A DNA stretch of 16,185 bases from Planctomycetota bacterium (GCA_024278035.1 JAJRUA010000401.1:1-16185); one strand, 5' to 3'. Positions 1 to 8,264 are shown, numbered from the stretch's first letter. A program made the numbers and translations. Notes: generated by a model from the sequence alone, not told the origin.

Positions 1-162
1 CTCCCCTCGTACCCAATCGGATCCCTGTTTATCCACCGCCCCAACTGCTGATGATAAAACCGATTCCGATTAAGCTGTAACCCGGTCCCTGGGTCGATTC
101 TTCTACCCGTGTAGAGAAGCTCGTTACCAAAGTCACTCTTATTGTCGGCGCATTGCGGCTGA

Positions 163-1542
163 TTATACCATCGCGGGCATTTCTAGGCGTTGGCCTGCCA
201 TCCAGATCGATTCGATGGGCTCTTCTGAGGTGAGAAGGGCTGCGAGCAATTCGTCGGGGCGGCCGGTCGCTCCGGTTGGGAGCGGCACTGTGACCAAGTC
301 GGCTTGGCCGCCGGGACGGATCGCTCCGACATCGTCAAGGCCTAAGGCCTCGGCTCCGGTGAGCGTGCCCATACGGAGGATCACTTCCGGGTCGGTCCCC
401 GGGTGGCGGGACGCCACTTCGCGCATCTCGCCGAGGATCGAAAGGTCCGGGTTCGACGCCCGGCTGTCGGTGCCCAAGCAGACCGGCACGCCCAACTCCA
501 AGGCGTCAGCGAGCGGGTAGTCTGGGTGTTTGAAGTGGGCGTGCGTACGTGGGCAGTAGACGAGCGACATTGCCCCTGCGTGTCGGGCCATCATCGCCAG
601 CGCCGCGTGTTCCAGATAGTTGCCGTGGACAACGAGCGACTTGGGAGCGCGGGTGAGCATCCGCAGGTAATCCATCGGACAAGAGCCGCGGCCAATGACC
701 CACGGGTCCCACATGCCACGCTCTTCGAGGATCTCTTGGAACGGTCCTTTCCCCTCTCTGAGCAATTGCAACTCTTCGGGCGACTCGGCCAAGTGCATCG
801 CGACGATCATGTGCCGCTCGGTAGCAACCGAGACGAGCTCACGAATCAATTGGGGCGAAGCGGTGTAAGGAGAGTGGGGGCTAATGCCCACGCGATAACG
901 TCCGCCGATCCATCCCCTGCCGTTGGAGTTGCTACCGTTAGTCGAGTTGCCATTGGACGAGTTGCCATTGGAAAGGGGGCTCGCTGCGCCATTCGTCGCA
1001 TATCCGTTGCCATTCCTGCCATTGCCATTTCTGGGAGCATGGACAAAACGATCGATCTCTTCGAGCCGATTCTCGGCTGCCGCCAAGGCCGACCCGGCAC
1101 GCGCTTGCGAAAAGCCGATCGACTCTTGCAATAAAACCAGGCGTGGCGAGGGGCCCTTGATGTGATAGGCGTCGGTCTCGGTTCGGCAAATCTCAGCGAT
1201 CGTCGTCACGCCATGGCTGAGGCTCTCTTCCAAGCCGGTAGCGATCGCTTTGCCGATGGTCTTTGCCGTCGGTCGCTTTTCGATCACCTGGCGAATCCAC
1301 TTGGGGAGCGCTCCCCCCTTGCGACCCACTCTCCGTTTGAGATGGCTGAACTCGAGATGGCAATGGGCATTGACCATTCCCGGAATGAGGGCAACGTCGC
1401 CAAGGTCCTCGACCTCGACACCTGCGGGGGCCTGTCTTCCAATACGTACCACGCGATCCGACTCGAAGACCACAATGGCGTCTTCGATCGGCGGTGCGGC
1501 GACGGGATAGACCACTCGGGCCCGTAAAGCCTTGACTGTCAT
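163..1542 (-). CDS. Amidohydrolase, probable aminofutalosine deaminase (futalosine-route menaquinone synthesis)
   Basis: A 459-residue metal-dependent hydrolase of the cytosine deaminase / SsnA-like amidohydrolase superfamily. Visible motifs are the metal pair HCH (H60, H62) in PGMVNAHCHLEFS, a third motif SPHSPYTAS (H223), H250 with E253 in HLAES, and the final metal Asp D359 in LGTDSRAS, then a C-terminal strand domain (GGQADLV). With mqnA and mqnC nearby on the same strand, the likely reaction is deamination of 6-amino-6-deoxyfutalosine to futalosine in the cytoplasm; this is inferred from context, and another purine-like substrate is possible. I chose the ATG at 1542 because TAGGA sits 5-6 bases upstream; a GTG at 1575 would add 11 residues with no ribosome site. 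Odd: an Asn/Gly/Ser-rich stretch at residues 171-209 interrupts the barrel before motif SPHSPYTAS. It stands 176 bases after the ABC permease gene. Confidence 0.88.
   Translation of the reverse strand: MTVKALRARVVYPVAAPPIEDAIVVFESDRVVRIGRQAPAGVEVEDLGDVALIPGMVNAHCHLEFSHLKRRVGRKGGALPKWIRQVIEKRPTAKTIGKAIATGLEESLSHGVTTIAEICRTETDAYHIKGPSPRLVLLQESIGFSQARAGSALAAAENRLEEIDRFVHAPRNGNGRNGNGYATNGAASPLSNGNSSNGNSTNGSNSNGRGWIGGRYRVGISPHSPYTASPQLIRELVSVATERHMIVAMHLAESPEELQLLREGKGPFQEILEERGMWDPWVIGRGSCPMDYLRMLTRAPKSLVVHGNYLEHAALAMMARHAGAMSLVYCPRTHAHFKHPDYPLADALELGVPVCLGTDSRASNPDLSILGEMREVASRHPGTDPEVILRMGTLTGAEALGLDDVGAIRPGGQADLVTVPLPTGATGRPDELLAALLTSEEPIESIWMAGQRLEMPAMV
916..1032 (-). repeat. Low-complexity coding insert (Asn/Gly/Ser-rich)
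   Basis: This stretch inside the deaminase gene encodes residues 171-209, almost only N, G and S with a few A, T, P, Y, L and R. The DNA carries repeated gccattg / ttgccatt words, consistent with expansion by slippage. It lies between the helical segment ending EEIDRFVHAP and the WIGGRYRVGISPHSP strand, so it is probably an exposed loop. Confidence 0.8.
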
Positions 1543-1547
1543 CGGTT

Positions 1548-1552
1548 TCCTA
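1548..1552 (-). promoter_or_regulatory. Ribosome binding site deciding the deaminase start
   Basis: On the minus strand TAGGA precedes ATG (1540-1542) by 5 bases. Good Shine-Dalgarno sites are rare in this window, so it favours this ATG over the upstream GTG at 1573-1575. Confidence 0.55.
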
Positions 1553-1718
1553 AAGAGCAAGCGGTTGGCACACACGAAGCGGGCTGAGGCGCTATGTACA
1601 GCGATCTCAGTCCCAGGACGGGCGAGCGGCCTTCAATTACTCCCCCCCTCCATCTCAAGCCCCGCTCGTATCAAACTAGGACGACGCTGAGGTGGGGAAA
1701 GGTTCGCAAAATTGGGCC

Positions 1719-3995
1719 TCAAGAAGCGGTGCTGAAATGGGTCGGCGATTGCGGACTTCCGCAATGCTTTCGCCCAAGGGCTCGAATCATGACGAGCGCC
1801 GCGACTCCCCCCAAGATAGCAATTATGAGCGAGTAGCCTACCTGTTCACCCTCATTTTCTTGAAAAACGAGGGAAGATACTCCAAAATCAGCCGCGGCAG
1901 CCCGTATTTTTTCTCCAAACTCCGCCATTAGCAGGGCCAAACCGTTGGAAACGGCGTGGAAAGTGATGCAAGCAAGCAATGAGCCCGTTTTCACTGCCAA
2001 AATGCCCAGGATAATCCCCATGGGAACCGCCGCTAAAGACTGCTGGAGGATCGTGTGGGTCGCTCCAAACACCACGGCAGTGAATAAAATGGCCCCGCCA
2101 CTGCCCAAATTCTTCCGCAGGCCGCCGAGTAGGACGCCCCGAAAGGCGATTTCCTCGCAAATGGCGGGCAAAAGGGCGAGCAAAAGGAGCGTAACTCCGA
2201 TCGAGGGGGCCATCCCCATAAGCTCGCCAGAAGCGGTCAGCTCGTTCTTCAACTCTTCTGACAAGGGGTAAAGCTCCAGAATCCAGCCGGACAGGCGATC
2301 TTTCACCGGATGAAGGGCAACTGCCAGGGCGGCACCCATGGCGACAGGTCCCATGGCTGCTCCCATTGCCACAACAGATCCCTGACGCCCGGGACGCTCC
2401 AGCAGAAGTGTCTTACGCCAATCGAGGGCGAGAAACCGAGTTACCAGCAGTGCCTGGACAAGAATAACGAGTTGGCTCAGCGGGACCGTATTCACAAAAT
2501 AGCCGGGCGACAGCTCGGCCGGTGGCCATGCCATAAGGGCTTGGCGAAGAACGAACTGGGCGATGAAGATTCCGACGATGCAGGCAATCGCGGCGGAGGG
2601 TGTGGGGGTTGCCTCGCGACGGCGAACGAGCGACGCCATCCAACCTCGTAGACTAAGCCGTTCGCCTTCGCGGAAGAGGACCGACTCTTGATTGAACTGC
2701 GAGACAGCCCATTTGAGCGCCATCCAGCAGCAGACGCCCGTCACGGCCAATGCGGGCAAGACAAACGGCAGGACCTCCACGACACGCCCTTCGATCACCC
2801 CGCGTAGCAATAGGACAAGCCCCATCACAGGGACCAAGCTGTTGCCCAAGTTAAGTTCGAGCCCAGGCGACATGGGCAAGAGCATCAGCGGCATCGCCCC
2901 GAGAAAAAGGGGCATGAAATAATACTGCCCCTCCTTCGTACTACGAGCGAACGACGCACAGGCGAGGCTCAGAGCACTGAAGAGCGTTGCGATCGGCACG
3001 AGCGCGACCAGCAGCCACAAGATGGCCGAAAGGGCAGGGGGGGCCACCGAGAGCCCGGCCCCAGGAGCAAGCGACGCCAATTGGCCGATAACCATGTGCG
3101 CGGTAAGCGACAGGCTCAGCAGATTGAGGCATGCCGTAAAAATGCTGAAGGTCATTACTGTAAGCAATTTTCCGCCAACGATCTCGCTCCGTTTAGCCGG
3201 GCTGGCGAGGAGCGTTTCGAGCGTTCCCCGTTCTTTCTCACCGGCACAAAGGTCGATCGCCGGGTAAAAAGCGCCGGTCAATGCCCAAACAAAGACGACG
3301 AAGGGCAACAACTTCGACCAAAGCAGGGCGTCACGACTTTGGGGCGTCGCGACATCTTCATACTCAACAACAAAGGGGCGGGTTGCCGAACTGGGGGCAG
3401 AGATCGCCTGTAGATTTCCTTGGACAAGCCGCTGTTGCCAGCGTGCTAATAGGCGGTCGACTCGTAGGCGGGCCACTTGGGAAGGCTCGCGCCCACCGTT
3501 AGACAAGACGAGCGGTTGGGGAACGACCGCCTCGATACCAACGAGTGGCTCTCCAGCGGCTCGGCTTACTTCGAGTCGTTCTCGCAGGTCGTTCAGTCGC
3601 TCGGCAAAGCCATCGGGGAAAAAGAGCAAGACATCGACCTCCCCCTTGGCCAAGCGGTCGCGAGCCCCGCCGTCGGCTAAAGAGACGGCCGCCGTGGCAT
3701 CGATTTCTTCGATCTCGATTCGGGCGGTCTGCTCCTTCGTATCGAACAAATCCGCAGCAAAGCGTTCCCCGTCGATCAGTGGCGGAAGCGCGTCAACGCC
3801 TTCAAGCTGCTCGGCCCCGACCACGAGAACCTTAGCCGTATGCTGACGCATGAATTGCGACAACTGCAAGAAAGTGGTTCCCAATAGCGGGTACATCAGC
3901 ACCGGCAACACGGCCACCATGAACAGCGTTCGCTGGTCGCGCAGTTGGTCCCGCATTTCACGAAACCAAATCAGTCGGACATTACGCCAATTCAT
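1719..3995 (-). CDS. ABC-2 permease (NatB-like) fused to CPBP intramembrane protease
   Basis: A 758-residue membrane protein with two parts. Residues 1-435 look like a NatB-type exporter permease: first membrane segment near 22-42, a soluble extracytoplasmic loop to about 225, the family signature EKERGTLETLLASP (253-266), then several hydrophobic segments up to 430. Residues 590-690 form a CPBP (CAAX protease / bacteriocin-processing) domain with all three motifs: EExxxR (E614, E615, R619), FxxxH (F643, H647) and HxxxN (H680, N684), so it is probably an active glutamic-type membrane protease. The fusion architecture is known in planctomycetes; its substrate is not. The gene starts 54 bases after the ATPase stop, so the two form one transporter operon. 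No good ribosome site precedes the ATG, so translation may be coupled. Export of Na+ or a peptide/lipid cargo are both possible. Confidence 0.93.
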   Translation of the reverse strand: MNWRNVRLIWFREMRDQLRDQRTLFMVAVLPVLMYPLLGTTFLQLSQFMRQHTAKVLVVGAEQLEGVDALPPLIDGERFAADLFDTKEQTARIEIEEIDATAAVSLADGGARDRLAKGEVDVLLFFPDGFAERLNDLRERLEVSRAAGEPLVGIEAVVPQPLVLSNGGREPSQVARLRVDRLLARWQQRLVQGNLQAISAPSSATRPFVVEYEDVATPQSRDALLWSKLLPFVVFVWALTGAFYPAIDLCAGEKERGTLETLLASPAKRSEIVGGKLLTVMTFSIFTACLNLLSLSLTAHMVIGQLASLAPGAGLSVAPPALSAILWLLVALVPIATLFSALSLACASFARSTKEGQYYFMPLFLGAMPLMLLPMSPGLELNLGNSLVPVMGLVLLLRGVIEGRVVEVLPFVLPALAVTGVCCWMALKWAVSQFNQESVLFREGERLSLRGWMASLVRRREATPTPSAAIACIVGIFIAQFVLRQALMAWPPAELSPGYFVNTVPLSQLVILVQALLVTRFLALDWRKTLLLERPGRQGSVVAMGAAMGPVAMGAALAVALHPVKDRLSGWILELYPLSEELKNELTASGELMGMAPSIGVTLLLLALLPAICEEIAFRGVLLGGLRKNLGSGGAILFTAVVFGATHTILQQSLAAVPMGIILGILAVKTGSLLACITFHAVSNGLALLMAEFGEKIRAAAADFGVSSLVFQENEGEQVGYSLIIAILGGVAALVMIRALGRKHCGSPQSPTHFSTAS

Positions 3996-4004
3996 AGAAA
4001 CAGG

Positions 4005-4065
4005 GGCGAGTGGTTAGGGAGTAGAATAACGAATGGCGAGCGGTAGATGTCAGCCTACTGATGGT
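4005..4065. repeat. Dispersed intergenic repeat, two half copies
   Basis: GGCGAGTGGT (4005-4014) and GGCGAGCGGT (4035-4044) lie 30 bases apart, the second followed by GTCAGCC (4049-4055). The second copy matches 8235-8257 in both blocks. It covers the end of the ATPase gene: the TGA stop (4050-4052 on the minus strand) is inside GTCAGCC, so the insertion probably set the present C-terminus. Confidence 0.5.
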
Positions 4066-4907
4066 CCGGCAGCAACGTCACCCGAAGCCGCCGAACGCTC
4101 CGCCTCCGTCACCAAACTAAAGAACAATTCTTCCAGGTCGTTGGTACCGTGCCGCTGCCTTAATTCATCGGTTGGTCCCACCTCCAAAATCCGCCCACGG
4201 TGCATAATCGCAATGCGGTCACAAATCCGTTCGACTTCGCTCATAATGTGCGTCGAGAAGATCACGCATTTGCCTTCGTCGCGTAGTTCGGAAACGACAT
4301 CGAGTGACGCCCGTGCTGCGAACGTATCGAGGCCATTCGTTGCTTCGTCAAAAATAATGACCGGTGGGTCGTGAACCAGCGCCCGGGCGATCGAAGTTTC
4401 TTGTTTCATGCCGGTCGACATCTTGCTGCCAAGCGTGTCGCGGAGATCGTTCATGCCGAGCTTCGTGAAGAGCTGCTCCATTCGCTCTCGCAATTCTAGT
4501 AGCCCTAATCCATGCAATCGGCCAAAGTACTCGACAAACTCCCAGGCGGTCATCCGGTCATAAACTGCCGTGTTGGCCGAGATAAAACCAATCTGGTGGC
4601 GAACCAACTCCGCTTGGGTGACACAATCAAAACCGTTCACCAGAGCGACTCCCGACGAAGGTTTTAAGAGCGTCGTGAGAATCCGCAGGGCGGTTGTCTT
4701 ACCTGCACCGTTGGGCCCTAAGAGGCCAAACACTTCGCCCGCATGGACCGAGAACGAGACACCGTCCAAAGCAACCAGCGTTCCACGTGCGAGATCGTCG
4801 TACGATTTGGCAAGCCGCGTGACCTCAATCACAGGGTTTCCAGGGACGGGGTTTCCAGGGACAGAATTTTCAGGCGAGGGCCAACTATCCAATTGCGGAG
4901 GAGTCAT
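4050..4907 (-). CDS. ABC transporter ATP-binding protein, NatA-like
   Basis: A 285-residue ABC ATPase that would power the permease encoded just downstream. Visible motifs: Walker A GPNGAGKT (64-71), the NatA-type region IGFISANTAVYDRMT (107-120), signature MSTGMKQ (163-169, the usual NatA variant of LSGGQ), Walker B VIIFDEAT (183-190) and switch His H220 in FSTH. All catalytic residues are present, so it should be active. The product is cytoplasmic and peripheral to the membrane. The N-terminus before the ABC fold holds three pentapeptide repeats (residues 12-26: PENSV, PGNPV, PGNPV). A GGAGG lies 11 bases upstream of the ATG, an acceptable but long spacing. The family ranges from Na+ exporters to drug and antibiotic exporters; substrate cannot be told from sequence. 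Confidence 0.93.
   Translation of the reverse strand: MTPPQLDSWPSPENSVPGNPVPGNPVIEVTRLAKSYDDLARGTLVALDGVSFSVHAGEVFGLLGPNGAGKTTALRILTTLLKPSSGVALVNGFDCVTQAELVRHQIGFISANTAVYDRMTAWEFVEYFGRLHGLGLLELRERMEQLFTKLGMNDLRDTLGSKMSTGMKQETSIARALVHDPPVIIFDEATNGLDTFAARASLDVVSELRDEGKCVIFSTHIMSEVERICDRIAIMHRGRILEVGPTDELRQRHGTNDLEELFFSLVTEAERSAASGDVAAGPSVG
4834..4877 (-). repeat. 15-bp tandem repeat encoding pentapeptides
   Basis: GGGTTTCCAGGGAC occurs at 4834-4847 and exactly again at 4849-4862, a 15-base period, with a third degenerate unit to about 4877. Being a multiple of three it keeps the reading frame and gives P-[EG]-N-[SP]-V three times at the N-terminus of the ABC ATPase. Confidence 0.8.
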
Positions 4908-5016
4908 CGGGAAGTGGGCCTCCGGGATGCGGGCATAGCGGTCGTAGGGATGGCGAAGTCTGTGCGCTCTTCCGCTCCCGTGGAACGGGATTCACGGTAA
5001 AGACCTGCCCCAAACC

Positions 5017-5037
5017 CCATTGGAAGGGCTCCAACGG
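5017..5037 (-). terminator. Hairpin downstream of mqnC
   Basis: CCATTGGA (5017-5024) faces TCCAACGG (5030-5037) with a 5-base loop: an 8-pair stem including one G-T wobble on the minus-strand RNA. It is 48 bases past the mqnC stop and 110 before the ATPase start. There is only a weak T run after it (GGGGTTTGGGG), so it may be a weak or Rho-assisted terminator, or simply RNA structure. Confidence 0.3.
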
Positions 5038-5084
5038 TCAAGCAAGACCGGAGTACCCAGCAGCTTCGAGACGTGCAGTAAAAG

Positions 5085-6239
5085 CTAGCTTATTACTTGG
5101 AGCTTCGGCAGTTTAGCAGCCGCGACTAGGGCCGCTTCTTCACGATCTCGGGGGATTAAGTCATAGAAGACGTTCCGTTGGCGCGGTTCGTAACCAATTT
5201 CCTGAATGGCCGAGCGCATCTCTTCGAGCGAAAGGAAGTGGACCGTTCCGGCCTCAGCCACGACATTCTCCTCGATCATGAGGCTCCCCATGTCATTTGC
5301 CCCATAGAGAAGGGCCATTTGGCCGACTTTGAGCCCCTGAGTGACCCAGCTCGCCTGGAGATTGGCGAAATTGTCCAAATAAAGCCGGGAGACCGCGTTG
5401 GTCTTGAGGTACTCATGGGCCCCGATTTTAGCGAAATGGTCCATCTGCGTGTTGTCGGGCTGAAAGGTCCAACAAATGAACGCCGTGAAACCTTCGTGGC
5501 CCCCTTCGATCGCCTCGTCCTGCAATTGGCGGAGCCGCTCCAAGTGCTCAATGCGTTCGGCAAGCGTTTCAACGTGGCCAAACATCATGGTCGCCGAACT
5601 ACGGCCCCCCATGGCGTGCCAGACGCGGTTCACGTCGAGCCAGCCCTCGGTGAGCACCTTGCCTCGTGTGATTTCTTGACGAACCCGATCGACCAAAATC
5701 TCCGCTCCGCCGCCCGGCAAACTACCGAGCCCCGCTTCGCGTAAACGGCCCAGCACTTCTTCCAGCGACAGCTTGTTGACTTTGCCAAAGTGATAAATTT
5801 CCGGCGGGCTAAAGCCATGGATATTGACTTGCGGAAAGGCTTCCTTGATGCGGCTGAGCATTTGCTCGTACCAATCGAGCTTGAACTGAGGGTGCATTCC
5901 CCCTTGCAGCAAAATCTGCTCTCCCCCCAGCTCGACCGTCTCTTGCACCTTCTCCAGAATCACTTCGATCGGCAAGACATACCCTTCGTCCGACTTGTGG
6001 TCACGATAAAACGCGCAGAAATCGCACACCGCCGAACAGACGTTCGTGTAGTTGATGTTCCGGTCAATGTTGTAGGTGCGATACGGCTCGGGATGAATCC
6101 GCTGTGTCACTTCATTGGCCGCCCGGCCCAGCGAGGCAAGGTCGGCCTCCTTGAGCAATCGCAAACCTTCGTCCGCGGTCAATCGCTCACCAGCGACCGA
6201 TTTTTCAAGTAATTCTTCTACGGGAATCTTGGCGATCAT
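5085..6239 (-). CDS. mqnC: Cyclic dehypoxanthinyl futalosine synthase MqnC (radical SAM)
   Basis: A 384-residue radical SAM enzyme. The [4Fe-4S] motif CxxxCxxC is C68-C72-C75 in NVCSAVCDFCAFYR, followed by GYVLP, the LLQGGMHP segment (110-117) and SLPGGGAEIL (173-182), all typical of MqnC and related to CofH/MqnE. MqnC cyclises dehypoxanthine futalosine to the cyclic form in the cytoplasm, using S-adenosylmethionine. The length matches the family. The gene lies 53 bases after mqnA, so they are almost surely co-transcribed. MqnE, its closest relative, can be excluded as the likely identity because of the MqnC-like SLPGGGAEIL core and C-terminal ENVVAEAG segment, though I cannot run an alignment. 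The ATG has no obvious Shine-Dalgarno site. Confidence 0.95.
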   Translation of the reverse strand: MIAKIPVEELLEKSVAGERLTADEGLRLLKEADLASLGRAANEVTQRIHPEPYRTYNIDRNINYTNVCSAVCDFCAFYRDHKSDEGYVLPIEVILEKVQETVELGGEQILLQGGMHPQFKLDWYEQMLSRIKEAFPQVNIHGFSPPEIYHFGKVNKLSLEEVLGRLREAGLGSLPGGGAEILVDRVRQEITRGKVLTEGWLDVNRVWHAMGGRSSATMMFGHVETLAERIEHLERLRQLQDEAIEGGHEGFTAFICWTFQPDNTQMDHFAKIGAHEYLKTNAVSRLYLDNFANLQASWVTQGLKVGQMALLYGANDMGSLMIEENVVAEAGTVHFLSLEEMRSAIQEIGYEPRQRNVFYDLIPRDREEAALVAAAKLPKLQVIS

Positions 6240-6292
6240 GGGTCGGTATCTTGGGGAGGAAGCTGGACGGGATCACAGGATTGTCAAGCTTT

Positions 6293-7132
6293 CTAAATTG
6301 CTATAGCAGGGGTAAGTAAACCGGCTTCTAAACAAGCATCGCGGAAGGCATCGAGGCCTTGTTGCTCTCGTTCGCCAAGGACGAATCGGAGGTTCTCTCG
6401 AAGGTAACGCTCGGCCTGGTCCATGCTAAGCCCCAGGGCCGGGGCCTCGGCGGCGGCAATCTCCTTCAGATGATCCAAACCGTCATCACGACAGCGGTTT
6501 AGTAACGACGCCATCCGATCGTTCACGGGGCTGGGCTGGGCCGCCCAGCAAGCAAAAACGAAGGGCAAACCGGTGTCACGCTGCCACTCTTCCCCCAAAT
6601 CCCAGACTTCAGCGAACGGCTGTTGTAGTGGTTCCATCGCCCGATCGCCAATCAAAAGAAAGGCGTCCGCATGGGTATCGCTCGGGCCACTTCCGATCGG
6701 CAGGGGCGTGACCACCGGCTCTACATTGTAGCGTTGCTTGAGCAACACACGACTCAGCGAAGCGCTTGTCCGGGAGCCTTCGTCCAAAGCGATCCGCTTG
6801 ACCTCTTCAGGTCGCTTGCGAAAGTAAAGTTTCACACTCGCCACGGGGCCTTCCGCAGCCACACACGCATCGGACACCCTCTCGTAGGCCGGATTCGCCA
6901 AGAACTCAAACGAAGGGACGAGCGCCACATCAAGCCTCCCTGCCGCAAGCGAATCGGCCAACCGGCTAGGCAGGTCACACGAAAGCCGGATCGGCCTTTC
7001 CTTCACCGAATTGGCCGTCACAGAGCTGCCCGGTAGCTGAGCCGCATGGCGGTCGAATCCATAAATGAGTGGCTTCGAGTTGAGATAATTGACCGCCCCA
7101 ATACGAAGCGGAGCGGAATCGGGAAGGGACAT
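6293..7132 (-). CDS. mqnA: Chorismate dehydratase MqnA
   Basis: A 279-residue soluble enzyme of the MqnA/MqnD periplasmic-binding-protein-like fold. It dehydrates chorismate to 3-[(1-carboxyvinyl)oxy]benzoate, the first step of the futalosine route. Seen in order: RIGAVNYLNSKPL (10-22), DVALVPSFEFL (68-78), SVKLYF (99-104), LDEGSRTS (117-124), IGDRAM (161-166), LGEEW (180-184) and TGLPFVFACW (187-196). The NYLN and LVPS motifs favour MqnA over MqnD. I chose the ATG at 7132, just before the family core; a GTG at 7207 would add 25 residues with no recognisable function and neither start has a ribosome site. Residues about 32-50 appear slightly longer than usual for the family. It follows the ATP-grasp gene by 106 bases and precedes mqnC by 53. 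Confidence 0.93.
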   Translation of the reverse strand: MSLPDSAPLRIGAVNYLNSKPLIYGFDRHAAQLPGSSVTANSVKERPIRLSCDLPSRLADSLAAGRLDVALVPSFEFLANPAYERVSDACVAAEGPVASVKLYFRKRPEEVKRIALDEGSRTSASLSRVLLKQRYNVEPVVTPLPIGSGPSDTHADAFLLIGDRAMEPLQQPFAEVWDLGEEWQRDTGLPFVFACWAAQPSPVNDRMASLLNRCRDDGLDHLKEIAAAEAPALGLSMDQAERYLRENLRFVLGEREQQGLDAFRDACLEAGLLTPAIAI

Positions 7133-7238
7133 AGATGGGCGTTCGCTGAGCAGGCGGAATTGTCTGCGTCTAAGGTTAGCCGTATTGGCGATCGACGTGT
7201 AGACCACTAGAAGCCGTCGGGGAGCTGTGAACGGTTAC

Positions 7239-8204
7239 TTACGAAGTGCCCCGTCTCATTGCCGACAGTTCGGCGATGAGTGCCAGCCGGGCTTCGCCCG
7301 TTCGTTGGGAGGGGGATTTCTGGCGGACTCGACGCAAACGAGGAAGCAGTCCTTGTCGATGGGCAACCTGGATCGCTAGACCGGGGCGGGCGTTTGCTTC
7401 CAGCACGACAGGCCCCCGGTTGGCGTCGATCACAAAATCAACGCCCAAGTAGCCAAGCTCCAGGGCATCTCCTAGGCGGAGCGAGGCGTCGATCAATTCA
7501 CGCCAGCCGGGCAACTCGATTCCTGCGATCGGGCCCTTGGTGTCGGGATGGCGATCGATCGTGCGGTTCTCACAGACGCCGCCGTAGGTGGTCCCCGTGA
7601 CCAGATCGACCGCTACGGCAATCGCCCCCTGGTGCAAGTTGGCCCGTCCGCCCGAGGCTTCGGTCGGCAACCGAACCATCGCCATTACGGGGACCCCATA
7701 GTAAAGAATCACCCGAACGTCGGGCGTCCCGCCGACCGACACGGCATCCAGCTCCGGATGGGTGACGATACGCTGTTCGACAATCGCACAGTCGGCCCGT
7801 CCGCCGAGGGAGTAGAGGCCCGACACGATCGCCGAGACATGGTACCGCAGGTCGGGCCAGTTGGTCTTTCGTCCGCTGGGGGACTGATAAACCTGGCCAT
7901 CATGGCTGGCAATAACCAAAATACCCCGTCCCGCTGCGCCACAGGCGGGCTTCACCACAAAGTCTTGGTGGCCTGCAACCATCTTCTGGAAGTCTTGCAG
8001 ATCACCTTGCGAACGAATCACGCCGTAGGTCGTCGGCACGGGAATCGAATGCTCTTCACAAATTTCCTTGGTCAGCAACTTGTTATCCACCCGCGGATAG
8101 AGGCTCCGCTTGTTGCTGTTGAGAATGTACGACAAGTTCCGCCGATTGATCCCGAGGATACCGGCTTGTTTGAGCTTGGCAGGCGAAGCAATGAAGCGGG
8201 GCAT
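7239..8204 (-). CDS. RimK-like ATP-grasp ligase (alpha-L-glutamate ligase-related)
   Basis: A 321-residue ATP-grasp protein. Visible are the ATP-binding lysine and glycine loop in VVKPACGAAGRGILVI (83-98), E143 in the hinge strand IVEQRIV, PDVRVILYYGVP (161-172), GGRANLHQGAI (185-195), and the metal-binding set D256 (GVDFVID), E269 and N271 (LEANARPGL). Such enzymes join a carboxylate to an amine through an acyl phosphate; the substrate of this subgroup is unknown to me. Homologues recurrently sit beside 7TM-transglutaminase and retropepsin-like protease genes, as here, which suggests a cytoplasmic step in making or tagging a peptide or amide compound. No signal peptide. It begins 98 bases after the transglutaminase-like gene, and a 12-bp palindrome overlies its leader. 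Not RimK itself, since a partner S6-modifying context is absent. Confidence 0.9.
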   Translation of the reverse strand: MPRFIASPAKLKQAGILGINRRNLSYILNSNKRSLYPRVDNKLLTKEICEEHSIPVPTTYGVIRSQGDLQDFQKMVAGHQDFVVKPACGAAGRGILVIASHDGQVYQSPSGRKTNWPDLRYHVSAIVSGLYSLGGRADCAIVEQRIVTHPELDAVSVGGTPDVRVILYYGVPVMAMVRLPTEASGGRANLHQGAIAVAVDLVTGTTYGGVCENRTIDRHPDTKGPIAGIELPGWRELIDASLRLGDALELGYLGVDFVIDANRGPVVLEANARPGLAIQVAHRQGLLPRLRRVRQKSPSQRTGEARLALIAELSAMRRGTS

Positions 8205-8207
8205 GAA

Positions 8208-8219
8208 TATTCCGGAATA
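8208..8219. promoter_or_regulatory. 12-bp perfect palindrome in the ligase leader
   Basis: TATTCCGGAATA reads the same on both strands and ends 3 bases upstream of the ATG of the ATP-grasp gene. It contains the GGAA that is the only candidate ribosome site. It could be an operator or chance. Confidence 0.25.
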
Positions 8220-8234
8220 GTCTGTCGGCGTTAA

Positions 8235-8264
8235 GGCGAGCGGTGCGGGCGTCAGCCCCCCGGT
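8235..8264. repeat. Dispersed intergenic repeat copy
   Basis: GGCGAGCGGT then GTCAGCC at offset 16, ending CCCCCCGGT. The centre GGGC-GTCA-GCCC can form a small hairpin. Matches copies at 4035 and, reversed, at 10187. It occupies the gap between the transglutaminase-like and ligase genes. Confidence 0.5.

Noticed and set aside
102..115. TCTAC-CCGT-GTAGA hairpin as terminator of the deaminase gene
   Set aside because: Only a 5-pair stem and no T run after it on the minus strand; too weak to call.
403..1134. 243-residue plus-strand frame
   Set aside because: Antisense shadow of the deaminase, whose motifs are complete on the minus strand.
1543..1575. GTG start adding 11 residues to the deaminase
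   Set aside because: The ATG at 1542 has a TAGGA site 5 bases upstream and leads straight into the family core; the GTG has none.
7133..7207. GTG start adding 25 residues to MqnA
   Set aside because: The extra residues match no MqnA feature, and the ATG at 7132 begins just before RIGAVNYLNSKPL.
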